Shown here in pieces: positions 17,629-26,712 of a stretch of 64,000 nucleotides of DNA; position 1 is the stretch's first letter, and each line of letters starts with the position of its first letter. The translations under genes were made by a program, and so were the position numbers. The notes below the pieces were generated by a model. It worked only from the letters and a program-made list of their open reading frames with translations. It did not search any database and had not been told where the DNA came from. The DNA is from CAWBYL01 sp963793025 (lineage in GTDB: Bacteria > Actinomycetota > Acidimicrobiia > Acidimicrobiales > Acidimicrobilacustridaceae), in contig CAWBYL010000009.1 of NCBI GenBank assembly GCA_963793025.1, forward strand, positions 1-64,000, given 5' to 3'.

Positions 17629-17880
17629 ATGTCAAAGACCAAGGGCGGCGGCTCCACCAGGAACGGCCGCGACTCCCAGAGCAAGCGTCTCGGCGTCAAG
17701 CGCTTCGACGGCCAGGCCGTTCTCGCCGGCACCATCCTCGTCCGCCAGCGTGGCACCCGTATCCATCCGGGTGAGAACGTCGGCAAGGGCGGCGACGACA
17801 CGCTCTTCGCTCTCACCGAGGGCACGGTCAAGTTCGGCTCCCGCAAGGGCCGCAAGCTGGTCGACATCCTTCCCGTCTGA
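17629..17880 (+). CDS. rpmA: 50S ribosomal protein L27
   Basis: 83 aa. Starts MSKTKGGGSTRNGRDS, so the N-terminal arm reaching the peptidyl transferase centre is present without the cleavable extension seen in Firmicutes. LGVKRFDGQ and VRQRGTRIHPG are family motifs. Followed by a strong hairpin terminator. Confidence 0.98.
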   Translation: MSKTKGGGSTRNGRDSQSKRLGVKRFDGQAVLAGTILVRQRGTRIHPGENVGKGGDDTLFALTEGTVKFGSRKGRKLVDILPV

Positions 17881-17907
17881 CCGACCGTCACCACCAGATC
17901 TACGAAC

Positions 17908-17933
17908 GAAGGGCGGCCTCCGGGCCGCCCTTC
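17908..17933 (+). terminator. terminator of rplU-rpmA
   Basis: Perfect 11-bp stem GAAGGGCGGCC / GGCCGCCCTTC with a TCCG tetraloop, 27 nt after the rpmA stop. No long T-run follows, as is common in such G+C-rich genomes. Confidence 0.75.
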
Positions 17934-17972
17934 GCCGCGCCCGGCCCCCCGTTCCGCCCGCCCGGCCTCCGC

Positions 17973-18142
17973 AAACGATGCGCATCTCGCATGCCAGGGC
18001 ACGCGGAATGCGCATCGTTTTGCCTCGTGTCCGGAAACGATGCGGTTGTCGTGTGCCGGGCACGCGGAATGCGCATCGTTTGCCCCGTGTCCGGAAACGA
18101 TGCGGTTGTCGCGTGCCAGGGCACGCGGAATGCGCATCGTTT
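17973..18142. repeat. tandem array of three palindromic repeats (family B1-B3)
   Basis: This is the content of the 353-bp gene-free stretch 17881-18233 besides the terminator. Units lie at 17973-18020, 18035-18081 and 18095-18142. Each begins AAACGATGCG, ends CGCATCGTTT and has a G/C-rich imperfect stem between. The 13-14 bp spacers are also alike (TGCC, C or T, CGTGTCCGG), so the array has a period of about 61 bp. Related units flank the AbiEi/Vsr-like gene near 35.4-36.6 kb. Sequence 18143-18215 shows nothing further. Confidence 0.93.
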
Positions 18143-18233
18143 GGGGGGAAGGGGAAGGAGAGGGGTGGATTTGAGGTTCGGGGTGGTCGCGCCGATATGG
18201 TTGCGCCATGGCAGTTAGTGTCAGACCGCACGA

Positions 18234-18731
18234 ATGACGGGCTCCTCCCCACCGAACCGCACCCGTCGGCGCCGATCCAACGGCGACGTGGACGCCGTGC
18301 TCGCCGCCTCTCGTGCCCTCGTGGGGGTGGCCGCCCGCTCGGTGGCGGCACTCGAGGAGGAAGTCACCCTCGTGCAGTACCGGGCTCTGCTGTTGGTGGC
18401 CGACGGCCGGGTGACCGGTCCGAGCGACCTGGCCGCCGCCCTCGGCGTGCACCCGTCCAACGCCAGTCGCCTGGTCGAGCGCATGGTCGCCAAGGGCCTG
18501 CTCGAACGGGCCGGTGACCCCGACGACCGCCGGAGCATCACCCTCTCGGTCGGCCCCGCCGGCCAGGAGGTGGTGGCCGACGTCATGGATCGGCGGCGGG
18601 CGGACCTGGCCGCCATCCTGGAGCGGCTCTCGCCCGAGGAGGTCGAGGCCGTGACGCGATCCCTCGGACGGTTCGCCGAGGCCGCCGACGAGCCCCTCGA
18701 CGACGCTTGGAGGTTGGGTTGGGCCTGGTGA
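18234..18731 (+). CDS. MarR-family transcriptional regulator
   Basis: 165 aa winged-helix repressor family. The core is clear: LVQYRALLLVADGRVTGPSDLAAALGVHPSNASRLVERMVAKGLLER, with the wing RAGDPDDRRSITLSV. Effector unknown. It overlaps the following chloride channel gene by 4 bp (GTGA), so it may control that transporter. A TAGTGT at 18216-18221 is a possible -10. The ATG at 18234 is the first start after the palindrome array. Confidence 0.88.
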   Translation: MTGSSPPNRTRRRRSNGDVDAVLAASRALVGVAARSVAALEEEVTLVQYRALLLVADGRVTGPSDLAAALGVHPSNASRLVERMVAKGLLERAGDPDDRRSITLSVGPAGQEVVADVMDRRRADLAAILERLSPEEVEAVTRSLGRFAEAADEPLDDAWRLGWAW

Positions 18732-20086
18732 GCGGCGGCTCCGAACGCTATCGATCGCTCTTCGTCGCCCGGCGAGAAGAGCTCACCCACCTGGCCAAGC
18801 GCAGCTGGGACGTGGTGCTGCTGGCCGCGGTGGTCGGTGTGATCACCGGGGGCAGCGTGGCCCTCCTCGAGTCCGTGATCATCGGGATGGAGGACCGGAT
18901 CCTCGAGCTCCCGTTGTGGGCCGTCACCGTCGCCCCGGCATTGGGCCTGCTCGTCACCGCCCTCGTCCTGCGCTACATCGGGGGCGGCATCTCGCCGTCC
19001 ACCGCCGACGAGTACCTCAAGTCGTTCCACGACCCGGCCTACCCACTGCCGCGCCGGGCCTTCGTCGGGCGCGTCCTGGCGTCGGTCGCCACCCTCGGCT
19101 TCGGCGGCCCGATGGGCCTGGAGGGTCCGTCGATCTTCATCGGCGCCAATGCCGGCGCATGGACGCGCAAGCTGGTCGGCCGGCTGGCCGGTGAGCGCGA
19201 CCGTCGGGTCCTGCTCGTGGCCGGCGCCGCTGCCGGCGTGGCCGCCATCTTCAAGGCCCCGGCCACCGGGGCGGTGTTCGCCCTCGAGGTGCCCTACCAG
19301 GACGACTTCGCCCGCCGCATGCTGCTCCCTTCCCTGGTCGGCGCGGCCACGGGCTACCTCACGTTCGCCGCCTTCAAGGGCACCGAGCCGTTGTTCCCGG
19401 TCCAGGCCACCCCGCCGTTCAGCTACACCGACCTCGTCGCGGCCATCGCGCTCGGCATCCTGGCCGGTCTGGGGGCACGGCTCTTCGCCCGGGGACTGCG
19501 GTGGGCCAAGCGGCGCTCGGCATCGTCGGCGGCCTGGCAGCGGGTGCTGTTCGGGGGAGCGTCCCTGGCTGTTCTCGTGCTGCTGAGCAACTGGCTCACC
19601 GGCGAGCCGCTGGCCTTCGGCCCTGGTTACCAGGCCCTGACCTGGGCCTTCGATCCGACGAGGGGAATCTGGGTGGTGGCCGGCCTGCTGGCCGTGCGCT
19701 GCCTGGCCACCACCGCAGTGGTGGGCGGCGGCGGATCCGGTGGGCTGTTCGTGCCGCTGGTGGTGGCCGGCGCCCTGACCGGCCGAGTGATGGGCGGCGC
19801 CCTCGACGAGCTCCAGACGAGCCTGTTCACCGTGATCGGCGTGGCCGCCTTCCTGGGGGCGGGCTACCGGGTGCCGCTGGCGGCGGTGATGTTCGTGGCC
19901 GAGGCCACGGGACGACCAGGCTTCGTGGTGCCCGGCCTGCTGGCTGCGGTGGCCGCCGAGCTGGTGATGGGGCGCGCCTCGGTGACCGCGTACCAGCGGG
20001 TGCCCGGTACCCCGGGCCAGCCCGATGTACGCGTGAAGAACACCGACGACGACGACGAGGACGAGGACGACGACGACCAGGACTGA
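18728..20086 (+). CDS. ClC-family chloride channel/antiporter
   Basis: 452 aa integral membrane protein. Features: GFGGPMGLEGPSIFIGA (the GxEGP selectivity segment), KAPATGAVFALE and GGGGSGGLFVPL (the GxFxP segment). The first selectivity segment reads GGGISPS rather than GSGIP. The C-terminus is an unusual run of Asp/Glu. No CBS domains are present. GTG start chosen for its overlap with the marR stop; a start 7 codons upstream is possible. Whether it is a channel or H+/Cl- exchanger cannot be decided here. Confidence 0.88.
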   Translation: MSGGSERYRSLFVARREELTHLAKRSWDVVLLAAVVGVITGGSVALLESVIIGMEDRILELPLWAVTVAPALGLLVTALVLRYIGGGISPSTADEYLKSFHDPAYPLPRRAFVGRVLASVATLGFGGPMGLEGPSIFIGANAGAWTRKLVGRLAGERDRRVLLVAGAAAGVAAIFKAPATGAVFALEVPYQDDFARRMLLPSLVGAATGYLTFAAFKGTEPLFPVQATPPFSYTDLVAAIALGILAGLGARLFARGLRWAKRRSASSAAWQRVLFGGASLAVLVLLSNWLTGEPLAFGPGYQALTWAFDPTRGIWVVAGLLAVRCLATTAVVGGGGSGGLFVPLVVAGALTGRVMGGALDELQTSLFTVIGVAAFLGAGYRVPLAAVMFVAEATGRPGFVVPGLLAAVAAELVMGRASVTAYQRVPGTPGQPDVRVKNTDDDDEDEDDDDQD

Positions 20087-20128
20087 CTCGGCGGCGCGCC
20101 GGGTCCGACGTGGCCGCCCGGCCGGCGC

Positions 20129-21271
20129 TCAGCTGACCGGCGCCGTCGAGTCGAGGCCCTGCGGGAGGCGCTCCACCGGCCAGTCGAGGAGCTCGACCGC
20201 CATCCGACAGGCGTAGCGGTCGGTCATACCGGCCACGTAGGAGACCGCCGAGCGCAGCGCCTCGGTGGATGAGGGCTCGGCGGTGTGGCCCGGAGGACCG
20301 GGAACGAGATCGGGCCGGGCGGCGTAGCGCTCCACCAGGGCCTGGAGCACCGACACCACGGCGCGACCCTGGCCGATGGAGTCGGGCCGCAGGTAGATCC
20401 GCTCGTAGTTGGCGCTGCGGAAGGCGGCCAGCGCCTCGGCGAGAGGCTCCTCCATGGCCACGTGCCCGGCCCGACCGGTACCGGCGATGACGCCGCCGAT
20501 GAAGCTCCGCAGCCAACCACTGCGCCGCTCACCGCACCGTTCGACGACCATGCGGGGGAGGGCGTCGGCTCCGACCACCCCGGCCCGAACGGCGTCCTCG
20601 AAGTCGTGGCAGACGTAGGCGATGCGGTCGGCCCAGCTCACCACCTCGCCCTCCGGGGTGGCGGGGGCGGGCCGGCTCCAGGAGTGGTTGCGCACACCGT
20701 CGAGGGTCTCCTCGCACAGGTTGAGCGGGGCCAACACCACGTCGGCTCCCCACACGGCGTGATCGAAGCCGTCGGCCAGGAAGGGGGAGAAGGCGTCCTC
20801 GGAGGCGTGGCCTCCGGGCCCATGGCCACAGTCGTGGCCCAGAGCGATGGCCTCGGTGAGGGCGACGTTGAGGCCGAGGGCGCGGGCGATGGCGGTGGCC
20901 ACCTGGGCCACCTCGAGAGCGTGGGTGAGGCGGGTGCGCTGGTGGTCGGCCGGGAAGATGAACACCTGCGTCTTGCCGGCCAGGCGCCGAAAGGCGGTGG
21001 CGCCGTGCACGATGCGGTCGCGGTCGCGTTCGAAGCAGGTGCGGTACGGGTCAGGCTCCTCGGGGACGTGGCGCCGACCGGCCCCGACGGCGAGGGACGC
21101 TCCGGGCGCGAGCGTCTCGCGTTCGAAGCGCTCACGGTCCTCGCGGTTTCGGGGCGAGAGCGACCCGGTGGGTGGGCCCACGTCGCGATGGGCCACCCGG
21201 GTGCCGGCGGGGTCGGAGTGGCCGTGCATGGTGGACGCCCAGGTGTGGGCTCGTTCGGTCAGCTCGTCCAT
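20129..21271 (-). CDS. dgt: deoxyguanosinetriphosphate triphosphohydrolase-like protein
   Basis: HD-domain enzyme that splits dNTPs (or a related substrate) to nucleoside and triphosphate. 380 aa. Metal ligands: His in RTRLTHALEVAQ, the HD pair in LGHDCGHGP, and a later Asp in SWADRIAYVCHD. FRRLAGKTQVF is the family signature. The ATG at 21271 is preferred to an in-frame start 23 codons upstream because a GACAAT hexamer sits 6 nt before it. Converges with the chloride channel gene. Confidence 0.9.
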   Translation of the reverse strand: MDELTERAHTWASTMHGHSDPAGTRVAHRDVGPPTGSLSPRNREDRERFERETLAPGASLAVGAGRRHVPEEPDPYRTCFERDRDRIVHGATAFRRLAGKTQVFIFPADHQRTRLTHALEVAQVATAIARALGLNVALTEAIALGHDCGHGPGGHASEDAFSPFLADGFDHAVWGADVVLAPLNLCEETLDGVRNHSWSRPAPATPEGEVVSWADRIAYVCHDFEDAVRAGVVGADALPRMVVERCGERRSGWLRSFIGGVIAGTGRAGHVAMEEPLAEALAAFRSANYERIYLRPDSIGQGRAVVSVLQALVERYAARPDLVPGPPGHTAEPSSTEALRSAVSYVAGMTDRYACRMAVELLDWPVERLPQGLDSTAPVS

Positions 21272-21277
21272 CGGCCC

Positions 21278-21283
21278 ATTGTC
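21278..21283 (-). promoter_or_regulatory. -10 hexamer of dgt (leaderless)
   Basis: Minus-strand GACAAT ends 6 nt before the ATG. The first base departs from TAnnnT. Confidence 0.4.
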
Positions 21284-21518
21284 CCCGGACCGTGCGACAC
21301 CGCCGCTTCGAGTGCGGCGCGGGGTGCATGAATGCACCAACCTGCTTAACTGAAGGCGTCGTATCGCCGATAGGTGGGGAATCGATATCGGTCAGGCGGA
21401 AGTTTTTCGAGCTTTGCCTTCACGATGACCACCAAAAGTAGTAAAGTGGCTACCGATTGTGGTCGATGAAGGACGCACATCCCGGTTCGAGACGCGCGTT
21501 GTGGAGAGGTTGGCGGAC

Positions 21519-22139
21519 ATGACGGTGCTACCGAGGCGACCGGACCGGGGAATGCGATCGGATCGAGGGGCGTCCCTCGTCGAATACGGCCTGGGAGTGG
21601 CCCTGATCGTCGTGGCCAGCCTGGTCGCCATGAACTTCCTCTCGACTTCGGCCGCCGACCAGGCGGCCAAGGAATCCGACTGCATCAGCTCGCGACCGCC
21701 TCCGGCATCGTGCGTGCGCACCCCCGTGCCCGGGGTGACCACACCGACGTCGACGGCTGTACCCCCGACCAGCACCACCCTGACCCCGCCGTCGACGGAT
21801 CCGCCGCCCACGACGGCCCCTCCTCCCCAGTCGTCGCTCACGGCCGGCGTGGCCACGCTCACGGTACGAGGTGACGGCACCTGGGTGATCTCCGCTCCCG
21901 TCACCGTCAAGGACCGTGCCGACGCACCGGTGGCCGGCGCCGTCGTGACGGCGCGGATCATCCTCGGACGCCAGCCCATCCTCGTCGAGTGCACCACTGA
22001 TGCGGCCGGCACCTGCGCCCTCGTCGTCGATCCGATCCCGACCGACGTCACCAGCGCCACGTTGACCGTGGTGGCCGTCGTGTCCAACCCGCCCGCGGCC
22101 AGCGGGTCCTTCCCGCACTGGGACGTGACCAAGCCATGA
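21519..22139 (+). CDS. Flp-type prepilin fused to Pro/Thr linker and Ig-like domain
   Basis: The N-terminus has a class III prepilin signal: with ATG at 21519, cleavage would follow Gly17 of DRGASLVEYGLG, with Glu and Tyr at +5 and +6 as in Flp pilins, then one hydrophobic helix. Ordinary Flp pilins end soon after; here a linker rich in Pro and Thr (about residues 60-105) leads to a C-terminal beta domain of about 90 residues with VTVKDRADAPVAGAVVTARI and TTDAAGTCALVV, resembling bacterial Ig-like domains. Probably a surface-exposed or tip pilin. GGAGAGG (21501-21507) supports ATG 21519; GTG at 21459 is an alternative. Its stop overlaps the next ATG. Confidence 0.72.
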   Translation: MTVLPRRPDRGMRSDRGASLVEYGLGVALIVVASLVAMNFLSTSAADQAAKESDCISSRPPPASCVRTPVPGVTTPTSTAVPPTSTTLTPPSTDPPPTTAPPPQSSLTAGVATLTVRGDGTWVISAPVTVKDRADAPVAGAVVTARIILGRQPILVECTTDAAGTCALVVDPIPTDVTSATLTVVAVVSNPPAASGSFPHWDVTKP

Positions 22140-22891
22140 CCGACCGAACCGTCACGGTGACCAGCCGTCGGTTCCAGGGCGACAGCGGCGCCGCGCTCGT
22201 CGAGTTCTCGTTCATCGCGCCCGTCTTCCTGCTCCTGATCCTCGGCATCATCGAGTTCGGTCTCGTCTTCCGCGACGACATCACCATCTCCGACAGCGTC
22301 AACGACGCCGCCCGCGCCGGGGCCATCGCCGGGCCGAACTGGGGCGCCCTCGACGACGATCCGCCGCCCGCCATGGGGAGCCCCACCGTCCTGGCCGGCG
22401 CCACCGGCGACTTCGTCACCATCAAGCGTCTCCGTCAGGGTCTCGGTCTGATCCCCGTCCAGTGGATCAAGCGGATCGTGATCTTCAAGGCCGGTGACCC
22501 CAGCCTCGGCAATCCCGAGGACCAGCTCTCCAGCGCCTGCAAGAACGGCTCGGGCTCCAGCGGCACCGGGCCCAACGTCAACCCCGCCCTCGCCTATGTG
22601 GGGGCGTGCAACGTGTACGACGCCGAATCTGCGTTCCGGGCCTACCAGGCCAAGGACGTCGCCTACTTCAACTGCGTGCTGAACGCCGCCAGCCCCGAGT
22701 GCCACTGGCCGTCCCGGGGACGGGTCAACGACCCCGTGAACCCCGTGGCCAAGCCCGGCTACCTCGGGCCCGACTACCTGGGTGTCTACGTGGAACTGGA
22801 ACGGCCGTACCTCACTGGCCTGTTCGGCCGGTCGCTGCACCTCACCGACGTGGCCATCGTGCAACTCGAGCCCGGGCTGGAGCAGGGCTGA
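22136..22891 (+). CDS. TadE-like minor pilin
   Basis: 251 aa. Prepilin signal with cleavage after Gly18 in DSGAALVEFSFIAP, then one membrane helix and a long extracellular part with several Cys (ACKNG, GACNVYD, NCVLN, PECHW) that could form disulfides. Overlaps the previous gene by 4 bp and the next by 1 bp, so the cluster is translationally coupled. Needs a prepilin peptidase and Tad secretion machinery encoded elsewhere. Confidence 0.82.
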   Translation: MTDRTVTVTSRRFQGDSGAALVEFSFIAPVFLLLILGIIEFGLVFRDDITISDSVNDAARAGAIAGPNWGALDDDPPPAMGSPTVLAGATGDFVTIKRLRQGLGLIPVQWIKRIVIFKAGDPSLGNPEDQLSSACKNGSGSSGTGPNVNPALAYVGACNVYDAESAFRAYQAKDVAYFNCVLNAASPECHWPSRGRVNDPVNPVAKPGYLGPDYLGVYVELERPYLTGLFGRSLHLTDVAIVQLEPGLEQG

Positions 22892-23559
22892 TGCGCACCA
22901 CGCCCACCCCGACTCCCGCCTCCGGTCGCCGGCTCAGCGGCGACGACGGTGCCGTCCTCGTCGAGTTCGCCCTCGTTGCGCCCTTGTTGTTGGTGCTCCT
23001 GTTCGGGTTGATCGACTACGGACGGATGACCAACGAGGACAACGTCCTGATCCGGTCCACCCAGGCCGCCGCCCGCACCGGCGCCTCCCAGGGACCCGAC
23101 CGGTTCGCTGACTACAACGTGCTCCAGTCGCTCGAGGCGTCGCTGTCCGTCCTCGACGGCTCCACCATCGAACGCGTGGTGATCTACAAGGCATCGTCAG
23201 CCAACGGCAAGGTTCCCGCCGCCTGCGCCAACCTGGCCATCGCCAACGACCTCACGGCCAAGGGCGTGAACTCGGGCGGCACCCGATGCAACGTGTACAG
23301 CCAGGCCCAGGTGGAGTTCCGCGGCAACCTGCTGGCCCGGTTCCCCGGCGGCGCCTCCTGCAGTGGCGGGTGGGACGCGGCCTGGTGCCCGGCCACCCGC
23401 AGCCGCGGCACCGACACGACCGATCCCGACTTCCTCGGGGTCTACGTGAAGGTGAAGGTGACCCCCCTCACCGGCATCGTCGGCCTCCCTGTGAACTCGA
23501 TGACCTCGTCGGCTGTCTTCCGACTCGATCCCTGCATCACCGGAGTCTCCTGTGGATGA
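22891..23559 (+). CDS. second TadE-like minor pilin
   Basis: 222 aa. Signal with cleavage after Gly20 in DDGAVLVEFALVAP. The rest is paralogous to the preceding protein: both have RVVIYKA/RIVIFKA, a CNVY motif, DFLGVYVKV/DYLGVYVEL, and a C-terminal membrane-proximal strand. Internal duplication of a minor pilin gene is the simplest reading. Confidence 0.82.
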   Translation: MRTTPTPTPASGRRLSGDDGAVLVEFALVAPLLLVLLFGLIDYGRMTNEDNVLIRSTQAAARTGASQGPDRFADYNVLQSLEASLSVLDGSTIERVVIYKASSANGKVPAACANLAIANDLTAKGVNSGGTRCNVYSQAQVEFRGNLLARFPGGASCSGGWDAAWCPATRSRGTDTTDPDFLGVYVKVKVTPLTGIVGLPVNSMTSSAVFRLDPCITGVSCG

Positions 23560-25337
23560 GCAAGTGAAGCTTCGAGGTGTCAGCGCCCGCCGGGCGGCCC
23601 GGGCCAGCCAGGTCGGCGAGGTCGCCGGCCGTCGACGGTCGCGGTCGCGTTCCACCAGGGACAACGGCTACGTCCTCATCATCACCGCCCTGCTCCTGTT
23701 GCCCCTGCTCGCCTTCACCGGCTTCGCCATCGACCTCGGGACCTGGGCCGGCACCGCGTCGAAGGTCCAGGCCGCATCCGACGCGGCCGCCCTCGCCGGT
23801 GTGGTCTACCTCCCCGACCAGACGGCCAAGGCCATCTCGGTGGCCAAGGAGACGGCCAAGAAGAACGGCTACGAGGACGGGGTGAACGGCGTGACCGTCA
23901 CGGTGACCCCCAACGAGCGCAACGAGCTCGACGTTCTGATCTTCGACCCCAACGTGGGCCAGTACTTCTCGTCGGCCTTCACCGACCCGCCCGACATCAG
24001 CCGCGGCGCCACCGCCGAGTTCATCCGGCCCGTCGCCATGGGCAGCCCCTCGGCCGCTCTCGGCCAGGACCCGGAGCGCGGCTTCAACCCGGCCTTCGTG
24101 CTGAACGTGGCCGGCCGGGGGGCGAAGAAGGAGAACGGCGACAAGCGGTCCACCGGTGACTGCACCAACAGCAACGCCGGCTGCACCGGCGGGATCAACA
24201 GCGACTACTCGACCGACGGCTACCTCTACTCCGTCGACGTGGGCGCCGGTTCGGCCGCCGGCCAGCCCCTGAAGATCGAGGTCTACGACCCGGCCTACAC
24301 CTACAACGGCGACACCTGCACCGCCAACAACCTCACCGCCGCCCAGATCAACCAGCTGGCCCTCAACCACCCCGGAGACACCTACGGCACCCAGCGCTAC
24401 CAATCGGGCACCAGCACCTGGTGCATGGGCGACCAGAACCTGGCCGGAAGCACCGTGAACACCACCTACATCGTGCGGGCCCCCGACTCCACCCCCAGCG
24501 ACCTGAGCGACAACCCGGCGGTCTGCGCCATCACCTTCAGCCCGTATGACCCCGGCAGCGCCAACGCGATGTTCACCCTCCTCGACAGCAACGCCACTCG
24601 AGGACTGGAGAACCAGGTGTACCGAAACCACTACCGCAAGTGGTTCCCGATCTGCACGGTTCCCGCCGGCCAGGTCCAGCAGGGCAGCTACGTGGTGCAG
24701 GTGCGCACCAACGCCGACCTGTCGTCGCCCCTCACCAGCACCACCGCCAGCCTCGGCGGCGGCAGGTGCAGGCTCGCTGGAGAACGCCGCCAGCCCGTTG
24801 CCCAACACCGGCGGGTACAACCGCTACACCATGCGGGCGGGCCGGGCGGCCAACCTCACCACCGCACCGACCTCAGCCTTCACGGGGGTGTCGTTCTCGG
24901 CCGTGGGCCACCTGCCCATCTACATCAACCAGGCCTCGGCCACCGCCGAGTTCTACCTGGCCCGCATCACTCCGGAGACGGCGGGCAAGACCCTCCAGCT
25001 CGTCTTCTGGGACATGGCCGACGGCGCCAACTCCACGTTCCAGCTGTTGTCACCGACCGACGCCACCGGATCGCCGTTCCAGTGCACGTTCACCCGGGAC
25101 GGAACGGCACCAGTGGGCGTCACGATCTCGGGCTGCACGATGGCGGGCATCACCAACGCCAACTACAACGGCCGCAACGTCATCGTCCGCATCCCCATCC
25201 CCGCCGACTACAACTGTGCCGTGGCGAGCCCCACCGGTTGTTGGACCAAGGTGCGGGTGACCTTCTCCGGGAGCCCGGCCGACACGACCACCTGGTCGGC
25301 GTCGATGACCGGTGATCCGATCCGCCTGATCAGGTGA
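23552..25337 (+). CDS. TadG-like pilus assembly protein, frameshifted
   Basis: The N-terminal half reads from the GTG at 23552 (8-bp overlap with the previous gene): a basic stretch, then DNGYVLIITALLLLPLLAF, a TadG-type helix lacking Glu at +5, and the conserved SDAAALAG motif. A long Cys-containing extracellular region follows. The frame is lost near 24752-24770, in a GGC-rich run, and continues one frame over (GAGSLENAASPL) to the stop at 25337. The join needs a +1 shift, for example skipping G24755 or A24764. Joined length is about 594 aa. Likely sequence error or a recent lesion. Confidence 0.75.
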
Positions 25338-25346
25338 CGTCGCCCG

Positions 25347-25374
25347 GGCCGTTCGGGTGACGTCCCGAACGGCC
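25347..25374 (+). terminator. terminator of pilin cluster
   Basis: Perfect 11-bp stem GGCCGTTCGGG / CCCGAACGGCC with a 6-nt loop, 10 nt after the tadG-like stop and before the obg promoter. Confidence 0.7.
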
Positions 25375-25398
25375 GGCGGAGCCTCGACCGCCAGGCCG

Positions 25399-25404
25399 TA
25401 GGCT
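25399..25404 (+). promoter_or_regulatory. -10 hexamer of obg-proB (leaderless)
   Basis: TAGGCT ends 8 nt before the GTG at 25413. Confidence 0.55.
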
Positions 25405-25412
25405 GTCCCGTC

Positions 25413-26705
25413 GTGTCCGGATTCGTCGACGAGTGTCAGATCAACGTCCGGGGCGGAGACGGTGGCGCCGGCTGTGTGGCCTTCCGTCGTGAGGCTCACG
25501 TGGCCAAGGGCGGCCCCGACGGCGGCGACGGCGGCCGCGGCGGCGACGTGTGGCTGCAGGCCGACCGCAACGTGGCCTCGCTGCTCGCCTTCCGCGACCA
25601 CCCTCACCGCAAGGCCACGAGCGGCGTCCACGGTTCCGGCAAGAAGAAGCACGGCCACGGCGGTGACGACCTCGTGGTGCACGTCCCCGAGGGCACGGTG
25701 GTGCTCGACCGCGACGGCACCGTGCTGGCCGACCTCGTCAACCAGGGCGATCGGTGGCTGGCGGCCGCCGGCGGCCGAGGCGGGAAGGGCAACGCGCGGT
25801 TCCTGTCCAACAAGCGCCGGGCCCCTTCCTTCGCCGAGCAGGGCGAGGAGGGCGAGGAGCGCTGGCTCAACCTCGAGCTGAAGTTGATGGCCGACGTGGC
25901 CCTCGTCGGGTTCCCCAACGTGGGCAAGTCCACCCTCATCTCCCGGATCTCGGCGGCCAAGCCCAAGATCGCCGACTACCCCTTCACCACCCTCGAACCC
26001 AACCTCGGGGTGGTGCGCCTCGACGACGGCGTGGAGTACGTGGTGGCCGACATCCCCGGCCTCATCGAGGGGGCCAGCGAGGGCCGGGGCCTCGGGCACC
26101 GCTTCCTGCGCCACATCGAACGGGCCCGGGTCCTGGTGCTGCTGATCGACGTCGCCGGCGGACTCGACGGCACCACGGCCGAGGACCCCGCCGAGCAGGC
26201 CCGGGTCCTGCTCCAGGAGCTCGGCGCCTACGAGCCCGACCTGATCGACCGGCCCCGGATCGTCATCGGCTCCCGGGCCGACCTCGTGCCGGAGTACCTG
26301 GCCGCCGCCGAGACCGGCGAATCGGTGACCACCCCGGACGGCCTCCAACTCGACGTCTGCGTCTCCTCGGTCGTGGGCCTCGGCCTGCCGTGGCTGGTCG
26401 GACGCATGGGCGACGCCGTGCGCGAGGTGCGGGCCATCGAGCCCGAGATCGACGGCTTCGTCGTGCACCGGCCGATACCCGAGGGGTTCCGGATCGAGCG
26501 GGAGGACGACGGCAGCTATCGGGTCGTCGGGCGTCAGGCCGAGCGGGCGGTCGCCCTGTCCGACCTGACCAACCTCGAGGCTCTCGACTACGCCCACAGC
26601 CGTCTCAAGAAGCTGGGTGTCGACAAGGCGCTGGCCCGTGCCGGCGCCCACGAGGGCGACACGGTGCGCATCGGTCGCCTGTCGTTCGACTTCGAAGAGG
26701 AGTGA
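25413..26705 (+). CDS. obg: Obg/CgtA GTPase
   Basis: GTPase acting in 50S assembly and stress control. 430 aa: glycine-rich Obg fold (GGDGGAGCVAFRREAHVAKGGPDGGDGG), G domain with P-loop GFPNVGKST near 166-175, switch II DIPGLIEGA, G5 VSSV, and a C-terminal OCT domain. The usual NKxD G4 motif is replaced by SRADL (in VIGSRADLV), keeping Asp but losing Asn-Lys. GTG start from the leaderless promoter. Followed closely by proB. Confidence 0.96.
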   Translation: MSGFVDECQINVRGGDGGAGCVAFRREAHVAKGGPDGGDGGRGGDVWLQADRNVASLLAFRDHPHRKATSGVHGSGKKKHGHGGDDLVVHVPEGTVVLDRDGTVLADLVNQGDRWLAAAGGRGGKGNARFLSNKRRAPSFAEQGEEGEERWLNLELKLMADVALVGFPNVGKSTLISRISAAKPKIADYPFTTLEPNLGVVRLDDGVEYVVADIPGLIEGASEGRGLGHRFLRHIERARVLVLLIDVAGGLDGTTAEDPAEQARVLLQELGAYEPDLIDRPRIVIGSRADLVPEYLAAAETGESVTTPDGLQLDVCVSSVVGLGLPWLVGRMGDAVREVRAIEPEIDGFVVHRPIPEGFRIEREDDGSYRVVGRQAERAVALSDLTNLEALDYAHSRLKKLGVDKALARAGAHEGDTVRIGRLSFDFEEE

Positions 26706-26712
26706 GGCGGCC

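Noticed and set aside
17973..18142. CRISPR array
   Set aside because: Repeats are 47-48 bp perfect-ended palindromes with spacers of only 13-14 bp that are themselves conserved, and no cas genes are present.
21341..21458. Riboswitch or small gene in the A+T-richer gap before the pilin cluster
   Set aside because: No aptamer-like conserved core or stable stem was recognised; it more likely holds the cluster's promoter (TAAAGT at 21442-21447).
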